From: Pseudomonas thivervalensis
GTDB taxonomy: Bacteria; Pseudomonadota; Gammaproteobacteria; Pseudomonadales; Pseudomonadaceae
DNA: 64,000 nucleotides
Reading direction: 5' to 3'
Assembly: GCF_001269655.1 (NCBI RefSeq)
Contig: NZ_LHVE01000001.1
Location: forward strand, 186,001-250,000
Positions within the stretch are counted from its first letter, which is position 1. Each line of letters starts with the position of its first letter. The notes under the pieces are model-generated. The model did no database searches. It was not told the DNA's origin and saw only the letters and a program-made list of their open reading frames with translations. A program made the position numbers and the translations under genes. This document shows, piece after piece, positions 34,139 through 43,065 of this stretch.

Positions 34139-34912
34139 TTAGCGGTTGCTGGACATGAATTGTTTGCAGCGCGCCGAAAGCGGGTTCTCGAAGACCTGCT
34201 GTGGCGATCCTTGCTCCTCGACCAGGCCTTGATGAAGAAACACGACTTCGCTGGAAACCTGACGGGCGAAGCCCATTTCATGGGTGACCAGCAGCATGGT
34301 GCGTCCTTCTTCGGCCAGGGCGCGGATCACACTAAGTACTTCCTGGACCATTTCCGGGTCAAGGGCGGAGGTGGGTTCGTCGAACAGAATCACCTTGGGC
34401 TGCATCGCCAGTGTGCGGGCAATGGCGGCGCGTTGTTGTTGGCCACCGGACAGTTCGGCCGGGTAGGCGTGGCGCTTGTCGGCGATACCGACCTTGGCCA
34501 GCAGCGCTTCGGCCACTTCGACGGCTTCGGCCTTGCTCTGGCCAAGCACCCGGCGCGGCGCTTCGATGATGTTATCGAGCACGCTCATGTGCGGCCAAAG
34601 GTTGAAGTTCTGGAAGACAAAACCGATCTCGCTGCGCAGGCGGTTGATCTGTTTGCCGTCGGCGGCCACCAGTTCACCGTTCTTTGCGGCCTTGAGCTTG
34701 AGCGCTTCGCCGGCCACCAGGATCTGGCCCTGGTTGGGATTTTCCAGCAGGTTGATGCAACGCAGGAATGTGGACTTGCCGGACCCGGAGGATCCGAGGA
34801 TCGAGATCACATCGCCGTCGCGGGCGGTCAGCGAGACGCCTTTGAGCACCTCCAGCTGTCCGTAGCGTTTGTGCAGGTTGCGGATTTCAAGCGCGGGCGT
34901 GGCCTGGGCCAT
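34139..34912 (-). CDS. ABC transporter ATP-binding protein, HisP type
   Basis: The 257-residue ATPase has Walker A GSSGSGKST, the Q-loop FQNFNLWPHMSV, signature LSGGQQQR, Walker B VILFDEPTSALD and the switch His in LLVTHEMGFA. HisP-like features include the insert after RCINLLENPNQG. It is the first gene of the transporter operon (ATPase, binding protein, two permeases, methyltransferase), all on one strand. Confidence 0.96.
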   Translation of the reverse strand: MAQATPALEIRNLHKRYGQLEVLKGVSLTARDGDVISILGSSGSGKSTFLRCINLLENPNQGQILVAGEALKLKAAKNGELVAADGKQINRLRSEIGFVFQNFNLWPHMSVLDNIIEAPRRVLGQSKAEAVEVAEALLAKVGIADKRHAYPAELSGGQQQRAAIARTLAMQPKVILFDEPTSALDPEMVQEVLSVIRALAEEGRTMLLVTHEMGFARQVSSEVVFLHQGLVEEQGSPQQVFENPLSARCKQFMSSNR

Positions 34913-35474
34913 GTGCGGTCCTCATGGTATGTGCTCCCTTGCTGTTGGCTGCCTTCCTTGGCGAGGCGGCCAAGCTAGCATGCGTCCCAATGGCCGCCAA
35001 CAGCGCTACGGGCGGTAAACCGGTGATGTGCGGCAGGTTGTCGCATCGGCGCAGCAGACTGTCGCGCCATCAACAACCGAACGGCCGTTTGAACCTTGTT
35101 TACCAGTGAAAAGCCCGGGGAGTTGCGTAAAAAAAGGCGCGATGGTGCCAGCTTTGGGCGGGGGTTGGAAGGGTTAACCGGATGAGCGTTCGTCTGGTGC
35201 CTGTCTATCGTCCACCGGACGGTCTGTCTGTTTATCCTTTGGCCCATCAGGCTGCTCGCGTTCAGTCATGAAGTCCGCAGTTACGGCATAGTCATCGAAC
35301 CACCTATCCCAGCCTTGCTGACGCTCAGCGCTATTTGTCATGAAAGTGTTCTTGGCTGGGCTCTATTCCAAACCGCAGTGTAGGCAAGTTCCAATCGGTC
35401 TAAACCCAGATGGATGATTAATAATCAAAGAGAAATGACAATAGAGCCTTTTCCTGGGCGCGGGAGTTTCCATC
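34913..35474. other. Intergenic region, promoter for the transporter operon
   Basis: 562 bases between divergent genes. A 90-codon reverse frame is not called because it lacks a ribosome site and has an Arg/Pro-rich, shadow-like composition. The AT-rich end near 35410 (AATAATCAAAGAGAAATGAC) probably carries the promoter of the next gene. No repeat or terminator was found. Confidence 0.5.
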
Positions 35475-35924
35475 ATGAAATCCCTCCAGCATTTTTTGTT
35501 GCCTTTCGTTGCCATCAGCATTCTGCTGTTCCCCATCGCTCTCAACGCCACCAGCCTCGCCGCTGTAGACAACACAGGCGTGCAGGTCCAGCCCATGCAG
35601 CAGAACGGCATGACCTATCTGTCCGGCGGCATCGGCGAAGATGAAGCCCGGGCCATCGAGCAGGCCCAGGGTTACAACCTGCACATGACCTTTGCGATCG
35701 GCCCGGAGAACAAATACGTCCCGGATGTGGAGGTCACCGTGCAGAACGCATCGGGACAGACATTGCTGACCCTCAGCGATGCGGGGCCGCTGGTTTATGT
35801 GCAACTGCCGCCGGGCAAGTACAACGTGGTGGCGACGCGCAATGGTGAGGTGCGGCGCGACACGGCTGAGGTAGGCAGCGGGGCCGCGCGCAAACTGGTG
35901 TTCCATTGGAACAGTGACGAATAG
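35475..35924 (+). CDS. Periplasmic carboxypeptidase-regulatory-like protein
   Basis: This 149-residue protein has a signal peptide (FLLPFVAISILLFPIALNATSLA) and a beta-sandwich segment (NKYVPDVEVTVQNASGQTLLTLSDAGPLVYVQLPPGKYNVVATRNG) of the carboxypeptidase regulatory or DUF4198-like fold. It is probably a soluble periplasmic protein without catalytic residues. The function is unknown. Confidence 0.78.
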   Translation: MKSLQHFLLPFVAISILLFPIALNATSLAAVDNTGVQVQPMQQNGMTYLSGGIGEDEARAIEQAQGYNLHMTFAIGPENKYVPDVEVTVQNASGQTLLTLSDAGPLVYVQLPPGKYNVVATRNGEVRRDTAEVGSGAARKLVFHWNSDE

Positions 35925-35933
35925 CCGACCGGC

Positions 35934-36383
35934 TTATTCGCTGGCCGATTCTTCTTCCAGGACTTGGCGATAGCGGTCCAGCGCCTCGCTGAAATCCTTG
36001 ATGAACTCCGGTGTGCTGAGCCAGCGCTGGGCGGTCTCGCGGTCCATCTCATCAACCCACATGCGGTAGTCCACCAGCATGTCGGCGGCCAGGTTGGTCG
36101 CCGCCATGCTTTCGTTTTCGGCATTTTTCAGGTCGAGCAGGCCTGGGCGTTCGATGATCATCACGCTCAGGGACGCGAGCAGCGTATCGAGCATTTCACT
36201 GCGGCTGATGGCCTCGGCGTCGCGCAGCTTGGCGAACAGTTCCAACACGTAGACCGGTGGCTGGGCGGTGGCATGGGCCGGGTCGCCATACATCGGGATC
36301 GATTTGCGCCCGGTCATGCGGATTTGCTTGGCTTTGTCTTTGGCGCGCTTGGCGCGTTTTTGCTGTTTGTTCAGTGAGGCCAT
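35934..36383 (-). CDS. Hypothetical protein with basic N-terminal tail (paralogue of 40635)
   Basis: The 149-residue product begins KQQKRAKRAKDKAKQIRM, a nucleic-acid-like basic tail, followed by an acidic helical domain. A similar protein is encoded at 40635-41042 (NKQQKRSQRAKAKAKQNRI; both have a YR-x-(W/L) segment and D-x-x-TA-x-x-W-x-x-(T/S) toward the end). The two flank the bphOP/yhcG block. No function is assigned. It is convergent with the preceding gene, 9 bases apart. Confidence 0.8.
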   Translation of the reverse strand: MASLNKQQKRAKRAKDKAKQIRMTGRKSIPMYGDPAHATAQPPVYVLELFAKLRDAEAISRSEMLDTLLASLSVMIIERPGLLDLKNAENESMAATNLAADMLVDYRMWVDEMDRETAQRWLSTPEFIKDFSEALDRYRQVLEEESASE

Positions 36384-36423
36384 TGGGCTTCGGTTTCCAA
36401 TTCGTTAGGGGGCGGTGCCCGGC

Positions 36424-38658
36424 TCAGTCGATTTTCGGCACGGTAAAGCGGAATTCGCTGCCCTGGCCTGGCTGGCTTTCGGCGTGCAGTTTACCGCCAT
36501 GAGCCTGGACAATCCCCTTGGAAATGTACAACCCCAGGCCGGTACCGTTCGGGTTGCCTTCCTTGGTCGTCCAGTAGCGCTCGAAAACATGGGGCAATTG
36601 CTCTGGCGAAATCCCTTCACCGGTGTCGCGCACACTGAACACGATCTCGTTACCGACAGACATCGCACTGATGCCCACGGAGCCCTGCTGTGGCGTGAAC
36701 TTGATGGCATTGCCGATCAGGTTGGACAGCACCTGGAACAGCCGCTCGGGATCGGCGTTGATCCGCAGGTTGGGTTCGGCATGGAAGGAAATGTCGATGG
36801 CCTTGGCAGTGGCCAGCGGCGTCAGCAGCGAGCAGGCGTCTTCGAAGATCTGGCTGACGTCCATCGGTTGGGGGTTGATGGTGTAGCGCCCGGCATCGAT
36901 GCGCGAAGTGTCGAGCAGGTCCTCCAACAATGCGTTCATGCGGCTGGTAGCTTGCTGCATGGTGTCGATGGCGGAAGAAATTCGCTTGGAGCTGTGGGAA
37001 CCGTCGGAGCTGAAGGCCTTTTGCATCATGCCGCAGAGCATGGAAATGACCGTCATCGGGTTGCGCAGGTCATGGGAGACCACGGCCACCAGCTCGTCGC
37101 GGGCCTGTACGGCCTGGCGCTCCTTGTGCACCTGGCGGGCCAGGTCATTTTCCAGGGCCGAGCGCCGCAGGTCGTTGGCGGCGAACAGATCGCCATGGGT
37201 CCATTTGGTACTGATGCCGGCCATTTCGACTTTCCAGATTTCGAAAGACGTCCGGGGCCGCAGGCGCAGGCCGGTCTCGCTGTTTTCCAGGTCCAGGGGC
37301 TTTTGCGGGTCGCCGCTCCATTGGAGGGTTTGCTTCACCTCGGGGCGGAACCACAACACGCCGTTTTCCACAGGCTTGGGCAGGTGGATCGCCAATACGC
37401 CGCTCGCCACGTCCTGATAAGCCTGGGCAGGTGCGAAGACGCTACCCAGGTTGTGGTGGGCGAACACCGGCTCGCCGGTTTCCAGGATCCATTTGTGCAG
37501 CTCGCGGATCTGCTCCGGTTCCGGGCACTGGCCATGGCGGTGCAGCTTGTTGTCCTCGAAAATCGCCACGCCGCTGGCCCCGGTCAAGTCCATGAGGCGT
37601 TGCGGCTCGTGGGACAGGCCGTCGAAGACGTTGTCGCTGGATTCGGCCATGACCGCTGCGAGGACCTTGAGGTCTTCAAGCTTGGCGTCTCGTTGCCGGT
37701 TCAGCTCCAGGGCCTGCATGGCGCTGATCTGCAGCGACAGCACCTGGCCGATGGTCTGGCAGGCCATGCGCATTTCATGGGGCACCAGCAGCGGCTGGCG
37801 ATGGCCGCAACTGATCAGCCCCCACAAGCGCTCGCCCTCCATCAACGAGATGCTCATGGAGGACAGCACGCCCATGTTTTTCATGTACTGGCGGTGGATC
37901 GGCGAGACGCTGCGCAGTGTGGCAAAACTCAGGTCCAGGGGCGCCTGGGTGTCGGGCCGCCGTTCCGGGACCAGCGGCACCGGTGCGTAGTCGGCGTTAG
38001 GGATGATCCGCAGCCAGTTGGTGCGATACAGCTCACGGGCCTGTTCGGGAATATCCGATGCTGGGAAAAACAGCCCTTTGTAGAGTTCCATCGACGGCGC
38101 GCTGGCCTCGGCAATCACCTGGCCGTGGCCTTCTTCCTCGAAGCGGTAGATCAGCACCCGGTCGTAACCGGTCATGGCCTGGATTTCCCGCACACTGATT
38201 TCGTACAGGGCCTGGAGGGTTTTCGCACTTTGCAGGCGTTGCAACATGCGACCCAGGTTGGCCTCGCCGCTGACGCCTTCGGGGCGATAGTCGCTCAGGT
38301 GCTGTTCCAGTTCGACGATCAGGGCGCCCTGATGGCGATGCACCAGGGCGTCAAAGCGCTGCTGGTTGACGACAATGGCCACGGGCACGTTGTCGCTGTC
38401 CGGGGCGGCGCGACAGGCGACGAGGATCGCCTCGGCCTGTTCCAGCCCCAACAGTGCGTCGAGGGTCTGGCCCAACAGCCTGTGGGGATCTTGCCCCATC
38501 AACTGCAACACGTTGGCGCTGACCTGACGGATCACGAAATCGGGCTCGGAGAGCATCACCAACACGCCGTGAGGCTGGATGGTCCCAGGAAAGCGAATCG
38601 GTTCGTCTGCGCAATTGGCCAGCAGTTCTTCGAAAGCTTCCTGGTTTTCCGGGTTCAT
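36424..38658 (-). CDS. bphP: Bacteriophytochrome histidine kinase
   Basis: This 744-residue red/far-red light sensor has PAS (about 20-120), GAF (140-310), PHY (320-500), HisKA and HATPase domains. Cys16 in ANCADEPIRFPG is placed to bind biliverdin. The GAF domain has FPASDIPEQARELYRTNWLRII. The phospho-acceptor His is in VVSHDLRNPM, and ATP-binding boxes are DTGEGISPEQLPHVFERYW and GTGLGLYI. No response regulator gene is adjacent. The upstream bphO supplies biliverdin and overlaps the start by 4 bases. Confidence 0.97.
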   Translation of the reverse strand: MNPENQEAFEELLANCADEPIRFPGTIQPHGVLVMLSEPDFVIRQVSANVLQLMGQDPHRLLGQTLDALLGLEQAEAILVACRAAPDSDNVPVAIVVNQQRFDALVHRHQGALIVELEQHLSDYRPEGVSGEANLGRMLQRLQSAKTLQALYEISVREIQAMTGYDRVLIYRFEEEGHGQVIAEASAPSMELYKGLFFPASDIPEQARELYRTNWLRIIPNADYAPVPLVPERRPDTQAPLDLSFATLRSVSPIHRQYMKNMGVLSSMSISLMEGERLWGLISCGHRQPLLVPHEMRMACQTIGQVLSLQISAMQALELNRQRDAKLEDLKVLAAVMAESSDNVFDGLSHEPQRLMDLTGASGVAIFEDNKLHRHGQCPEPEQIRELHKWILETGEPVFAHHNLGSVFAPAQAYQDVASGVLAIHLPKPVENGVLWFRPEVKQTLQWSGDPQKPLDLENSETGLRLRPRTSFEIWKVEMAGISTKWTHGDLFAANDLRRSALENDLARQVHKERQAVQARDELVAVVSHDLRNPMTVISMLCGMMQKAFSSDGSHSSKRISSAIDTMQQATSRMNALLEDLLDTSRIDAGRYTINPQPMDVSQIFEDACSLLTPLATAKAIDISFHAEPNLRINADPERLFQVLSNLIGNAIKFTPQQGSVGISAMSVGNEIVFSVRDTGEGISPEQLPHVFERYWTTKEGNPNGTGLGLYISKGIVQAHGGKLHAESQPGQGSEFRFTVPKID

Positions 38659-39260
38659 AGCAGTACCTTTTGGCTGTCCAGCCAGTGTTCAAAATGAGAG
38701 AACGTCGCCTTGGCGGCGCGTGTGACTTCGAGCGTCCGGGCCTCGCCAAGGTTCCTGTCGTCCAGGTATTGAAGGAAATCCTTCCAGCGTCGGCCGGTGA
38801 GTTCGCCATACACATTGAGGAACGCGGCGCCGCTGGAAGCATCAAGACCGAGCTGCTCGGCCACCCTGCGCCGCAGGATCTGCCCGCCGAGGGTCGCGCC
38901 TTCCAGCACGTAGGAAACGCCGAGGGCGGCGGCTCGAGAGTCGATTCGCGGCAGCGCCTGGCAGGTGGGCAATGCCTCGATAGCGGCTTCGTCCAGGCCC
39001 AGTTCCGCGAGGTCGGCCCGTAGCACCGGGAGTTTGACGCGCAGGGATTGGTCCAGCCCGGTCGGAACCAGCGCCAGCACGTGAAGCCTTTGCTCCAGCG
39101 GCTGATAAAAACCGTAGTAGGCCGCCATCAAGCGCCGGTATAGATCCATGTCCAACCGCTGCGAGAAAAACGGCAGGCGTTTTTCCAGGGCAACATGCAG
39201 TTCAGCGGTTTCGGTCCGCAATGCCTGGATCAGGGAAGGGTGGGTGGCGGCCGGTGACAT
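38655..39260 (-). CDS. bphO: Biliverdin-producing heme oxygenase
   Basis: BphO opens heme to biliverdin, the chromophore of the phytochrome encoded next. The 201-residue protein has the proximal His in ETAELHVALEKRLPFF and the distal-helix region ALGVSYVLEGATLGGQILRRRV. Its stop overlaps bphP by 4 bases, so the pair is expressed together. Confidence 0.95.
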   Translation of the reverse strand: MSPAATHPSLIQALRTETAELHVALEKRLPFFSQRLDMDLYRRLMAAYYGFYQPLEQRLHVLALVPTGLDQSLRVKLPVLRADLAELGLDEAAIEALPTCQALPRIDSRAAALGVSYVLEGATLGGQILRRRVAEQLGLDASSGAAFLNVYGELTGRRWKDFLQYLDDRNLGEARTLEVTRAAKATFSHFEHWLDSQKVLL

Positions 39261-39354
39261 GCAGGATGGAGCTCATTGACTGGAGCGTTGCTGGAAAAAA
39301 AGCGCATCAATCTTACATGGGTTTTTTAAGTGCGCGATCATGGAGTATCGGCTT

Positions 39355-40414
39355 TTATTCCTTGGAGTCGCTGCGCCCGATTGCCCCTTCCTCAAGGCGC
39401 GCCTGTTCGCGATCCAGCGCGTTGCGCAGCTCTTCTTCGGTGGGGAGCACCAACTGATACAGGCTGGTGAATAGCTGTTCATTGCCCTGCAACACGGAAT
39501 AACGCACCACCGACTCATCCTTTTGAGCGCAGAGAATGATGCCCACGGTAGGCTTGTCGTCGGGGCCGCGCTTGAGGTCATCGTAGAGGCGCACATACAT
39601 ATCCATCTGGCCGATGTCCTGGTGGCTGAGCTCGCCGCGCTTGAGATCGACGATCACAAAACACTTGAGCAAGTAGTTATAGAAGACCAGGTCGATGTAG
39701 AAGTCTTTGCTTTCGGTGCTGGTGCGCTGTTGGCGGGCGACAAAGGCGAAGCCTTTTCCCAGTTCCAGAAGGAAGCCTTGTAACTGGTCGATCAAGGCCT
39801 GTTCGAGGTCGGTTTCCAGCAGCATGCCGGTATTGGGCAATCCTAGGAACTCAAGGACCACCGGATCCCTGACGATGTCCCTGGGACCGAAATCCAGTTT
39901 CTCAAGATTGGCGGCCGCTTCCTGCTCTACCGCAGGCCGGTCCCTGCTTGCCAGGAGGCGTTCGTAATAGAGCGTGCCGATCTGGCGTTCCAAGGCGCGG
40001 GTGGACCAGTTTTGAGTGACGGCTTCGTTCATGTACCAACGGCGTGCATTCGCATTTTCGACGCGTAGCAGCGTTCGATAGTGAGTCCAGCTCAATTCGT
40101 GACGCAGTGCGTCACAGATTGGAAATGCCTGATAAAAGAGGCGCATGTAGCGCAAATTTGAAGCATCAAACCCTTTCCCAAACCGCGCCGTCAGCACCTT
40201 CGCCAACGACGATAGCAACCTTGCGCCGTAAGCCGCCCGTTCGGCGCCACCCTGTTCGAACATCGATGATGTGTCGGCCGATCTGCCAGCAGGTTTGTAC
40301 CTGGAGCGTATCGACGGCACGCAGGACCTTCTGGCGTGCCTGGCGAATCAGCTCGCCAAGTTCATTGATCAAGGGGGCGAGCTGTGGGTCATCTTGAGGC
40401 AGCAATAGCGTCAT
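39355..40414 (-). pseudogene. YhcG/DUF1016-type PDDEXK nuclease, frameshifted
   Basis: The N-terminal DUF1016 part (INELGELIRQARQKVLRAVDTLQVQTCWQIGRHIID) is in one frame from 40414. The rest (FEQGGAERAAYGARLL to the C-terminal nuclease with DFYIDLVFYNYLLKCFVIVDLKRGE) is in another. Removing one base near 40261 (coding ATC-GAT-[G]-TTC-GAA) restores the family sequence, so a +1 insertion splits the gene. The nuclease motif D..(I/V)xLK is intact in the second piece, which could still start at ATG 40263. Intact YhcG proteins have about 350 residues. Sequencing error is possible. Confidence 0.8.
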
Positions 40415-40634
40415 CGCAGTGTCCAGCCATTGAGAGGGGCGGACCGCAAGGATGCTTCAGGCGACGTTTCGGTGATGCCGGACGGGGCTGATTGCCTGGA
40501 GGGAAAAATAACTGATTTATGCAGGACGGGTATGACGCCGCCCCCTGTTGGTGGACCTTGGTTTGTAGGAGCTATCCCCACAGCCTGTCAGCTACCGAGA
40601 ACCCCTTCGGCGCAAAGCGCTTGGCGGGCGACAG

Positions 40635-41042
40635 TCAGACCTTACCTTGCACCAGTGCCTGGGAGGCGGCCACATAGTCGGCCTGGAATTGCTTGCTCTC
40701 GACCCAGTCCAGCGCAGTCTGCTCGTCGACACCCTTGGTCAGGCGGCGATATTCGATCAGGGCGGTAATGATGAAGTCAGTGGCTTCTTCCTCGCCCTCC
40801 TGCTCCAGCACCAACTCCAGCAGTGGATGCCCCAGGAAGACCGTGCACATGGCCTGCTGGCTGATCTTTTCGGCGGTGCCCATCAGTTGGAACAGGTCCG
40901 ATAGGTCCACGGTTTCCAGATCGATGCGCTCATCGTTCGGGTCAAGGAAATCGTTCGGCGCAGCAGCACGCTGAATGCGGTTCTGCTTGGCTTTCGCCTT
41001 GGCGCGCTGGCTGCGCTTCTGCTGTTTGTTCGCCGATGACAT
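40635..41042 (-). CDS. Hypothetical protein with basic N-terminal tail (paralogue of 35934)
   Basis: The 135-residue product has the same layout as the 35934 gene: a Lys/Arg/Gln-rich first 30 residues, then an acidic helical domain (DLFQLMGTAEKISQQAMCTVFL). ATG 41042 is preceded by AGGAA. The paralogy suggests local duplication in this lineage. The function is unknown. Confidence 0.8.
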   Translation of the reverse strand: MSSANKQQKRSQRAKAKAKQNRIQRAAAPNDFLDPNDERIDLETVDLSDLFQLMGTAEKISQQAMCTVFLGHPLLELVLEQEGEEEATDFIITALIEYRRLTKGVDEQTALDWVESKQFQADYVAASQALVQGKV

Positions 41043-41103
41043 GGTCGGATTCCTGATGGATAAGGCCATCTATCCTACAGCTTCAACGCGGACGCTTCGA
41101 ATC

Positions 41104-41433
41104 TCAATCCACGATGAAGAGCGTAGCCCCCGATGAAGTGAAGGATCGATGAGGCTCGGCCTGGTCGGCGACCTGATAGCTCATGCCCGGCTTGAGCAAA
41201 AACTGCCGGCCGTCTTCGAGTTCAGTATTGAGCTCGCCCTTGAGGCAAAACAGGATGTGGCCCTTGGTGCACCAATGGTCGGCCAGGTACCCAGGCGTGT
41301 ATTCCACCATCCGCACCCGAATGTTCCCGAACTGTTGGGTGCGCCAATAGGCGGTTCCGGTAATGCCCTTATGCTCGGTGGGTTCGAGGGTTGACCAATC
41401 GGTGGTGCCGAAGGGGATGCCGGTAATGTCCAT
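41104..41433 (-). CDS. DHCW-motif cupin-fold protein
   Basis: This 109-residue single cupin domain has LADHWCTKGHILFCLKGEL in the metal-site region and a C-terminal FLLKPGMSYQVADQAEPHRS. It is of family length. The role is unknown; small cupins bind metals or small ligands. ATG 41433 is chosen because the protein family starts with this MDITGIPFG-like segment. Confidence 0.82.
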   Translation of the reverse strand: MDITGIPFGTTDWSTLEPTEHKGITGTAYWRTQQFGNIRVRMVEYTPGYLADHWCTKGHILFCLKGELNTELEDGRQFLLKPGMSYQVADQAEPHRSFTSSGATLFIVD

Positions 41434-41508
41434 GTCGACTCGCTTGCTAGAGGGGAGCGGACGAATGTAGCTGAGTCGACAATGCACAGGAAGAAAATCC
41501 CGGGCAAT

Positions 41509-41543
41509 AAAAAACCCCGATCAATTGCTTGATCGGGGTTTTC
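41509..41543 (-). terminator. Terminator of tRNA-Phe
   Basis: AAAACCCCGATCA pairs with TGATCGGGGTTTT on either side of a short loop, 8 bases downstream of the tRNA on its own strand; bidirectional in form. Confidence 0.85.
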
Positions 41544-41550
41544 GGTATTT

Positions 41551-41626
41551 TGGTGCCCAGAGACGGAATCGAACCGCCGACACGGGGATTTTCAATCCCC
41601 TGCTCTACCGACTGAGCTATCTGGGC
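41551..41626 (-). tRNA. tRNA-Phe (anticodon GAA)
   Basis: The reverse strand gives a 76-base cloverleaf starting GCCCAGATAGCTCAGTCGG, with anticodon loop TTGAAAA, T arm CGGTTCGATTCCG and encoded CCA. The acceptor stem GCCCAGA/TCTGGGC pairs fully. Confidence 0.97.
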
Positions 41627-41728
41627 AACGGGGCGCATTAAACGGGTTTTTCAGGGGGGCGTCAAGCAAGTTTTCAAAAAATATTTAACTATTACCGTCG
41701 CTTACGATTCGCCCCCGCTCTTAACAGC

Positions 41729-42001
41729 TTATTCGGACGGCGGCACGTAGCCTTCGGCCTTGGCGTAATCTTCGCCGGAAAAGTACTTGTCCATCTCGTC
41801 CTGGAGGTATTTGCGATCTTCGGCGTTCATCATGTTCAGGCGCTTTTCGTTGATCAGCAGGGTCTGGTGTTTCTGCCAGTCGGCCCAGGCCTTGGCCGAG
41901 ACGTTGTCGTAGATGTCCTGGCCTTTGGCGCCCGGGAACGGAGCACGTTCCAGGCCTTCCAGTTCTTCTTTGTACTTGCGGCACATGATGGTGCGGGTCA
42001 T
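41729..42001 (-). CDS. yggX: Probable Fe(2+)-trafficking / oxidative damage protection protein
   Basis: This 90-residue protein begins [24 protein letters not shown] and has [19 protein letters not shown], the YggX signature with its single conserved Cys7. It helps protect iron-sulfur enzymes from oxidants. The start overlaps the mutY stop by 4 bases, so this iron-linked gene is coupled to the Fe-S DNA glycosylase, a common arrangement in gammaproteobacteria. Confidence 0.96.
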   Translation of the reverse strand: MTRTIMCRKYKEELEGLERAPFPGAKGQDIYDNVSAKAWADWQKHQTLLINEKRLNMMNAEDRKYLQDEMDKYFSGEDYAKAEGYVPPSE

Positions 42002-43065
42002 TGCAACTCTCCTGCGTTCATTACGGCGGCCGCGCGTTCGAGCAAGGTTTTGACCGGGGCGGCAAGGCCCAGGCGCGGCGGGGTGGCGAGGTTATACCAG
42101 AGCCAGTCGGCCTCGGCCACGTGATGGCCGGTTTCCCGGACCCGGACCAGCCAGGGTTCGATCGCCAACTGGAAGTGGCTGAAGGTGTGCACCAGGCCTG
42201 GCATCTCGTGTTGGCTGCCCAATTCCAGCGAGTGTTGCAGGGCCAGGTGCTGCAGGTCGTCGAGGTCGTCAAGTTCCGGCAGGCTCCACAGCCCGCCCCA
42301 CAACCCGGTGGACGGGCGACGGTAAAGCAGGATCGCGCCCTCGTGGTTGGCCAGCATCGGCATCAAGGTGCGCTTCTTCGGCACTTCCTTGCGCGGCTTT
42401 GGGATCGGGTAGCGGGTTTCCAGGCCCAGCATGTGGGCCTCGCAGCCTTGCTTCAGCGGGCAGAGCAGACAACTGGGCTTGCTGCGGGTGCAGAGCGTGG
42501 CGCCCAGGTCCATCATCGCCTGGGTGTAGGCGTTGACGCGATCCTGTGGCGTGAAACGCTCGGCGGTGGCCCAGAGCTGTTTCGCCACCTTGGGTTCGCC
42601 CGGGTAGCCCTCCTGCGCGGTGAAACGCGCCAGCACCCGCTTGACGTTGCCATCGAGGATCGGTGCCCGCAGGCCCATGCTGATGCTGGCGATGGCGCCA
42701 GCGGTGGACAGGCCGATCCCCGGCAGCTCGGTGAGTTTTTCCACGTCCCGGGGAAATTCGCCGCCGTACTGTTCGACGACGATTTTCGCGGTTTTCTGCA
42801 AGTTGCGCGCGCGGGTGTAATAACCCAGCCCGGTCCACAGGTGCAGCACTTCGTCCTCCGGCGCGGCGGCCAGGGCTTGAACGGTGGGCAGCGAGGCCAT
42901 GAACCGGTCGAAGTAATTGAGCACGGTACTGACCTGGGTCTGCTGCAACATGATTTCCGAGACCCACACCCGATAGGGCGAGATCGCTTGTTGCCAAGGC
43001 AAATCGTGGCGCCCGTGGCGGTCGAACCAGTCCAGTACGGCGGTGGAAAACTGCTCGGCTCTCAT
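41998..43065 (-). CDS. mutY: Adenine DNA glycosylase
   Basis: MutY removes adenine mispaired with 8-oxoguanine. The 355-residue protein has the helix-hairpin-helix [15 protein letters not shown] with catalytic Asp further on, the 4Fe-4S loop C-x6-C-x2-C-x5-C ([17 protein letters not shown]) and a C-terminal NUDIX-like recognition domain. It lies between asmA and yggX with 4-base overlaps on both sides. Confidence 0.97.
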   Translation of the reverse strand: MRAEQFSTAVLDWFDRHGRHDLPWQQAISPYRVWVSEIMLQQTQVSTVLNYFDRFMASLPTVQALAAAPEDEVLHLWTGLGYYTRARNLQKTAKIVVEQYGGEFPRDVEKLTELPGIGLSTAGAIASISMGLRAPILDGNVKRVLARFTAQEGYPGEPKVAKQLWATAERFTPQDRVNAYTQAMMDLGATLCTRSKPSCLLCPLKQGCEAHMLGLETRYPIPKPRKEVPKKRTLMPMLANHEGAILLYRRPSTGLWGGLWSLPELDDLDDLQHLALQHSLELGSQHEMPGLVHTFSHFQLAIEPWLVRVRETGHHVAEADWLWYNLATPPRLGLAAPVKTLLERAAAVMNAGELQ

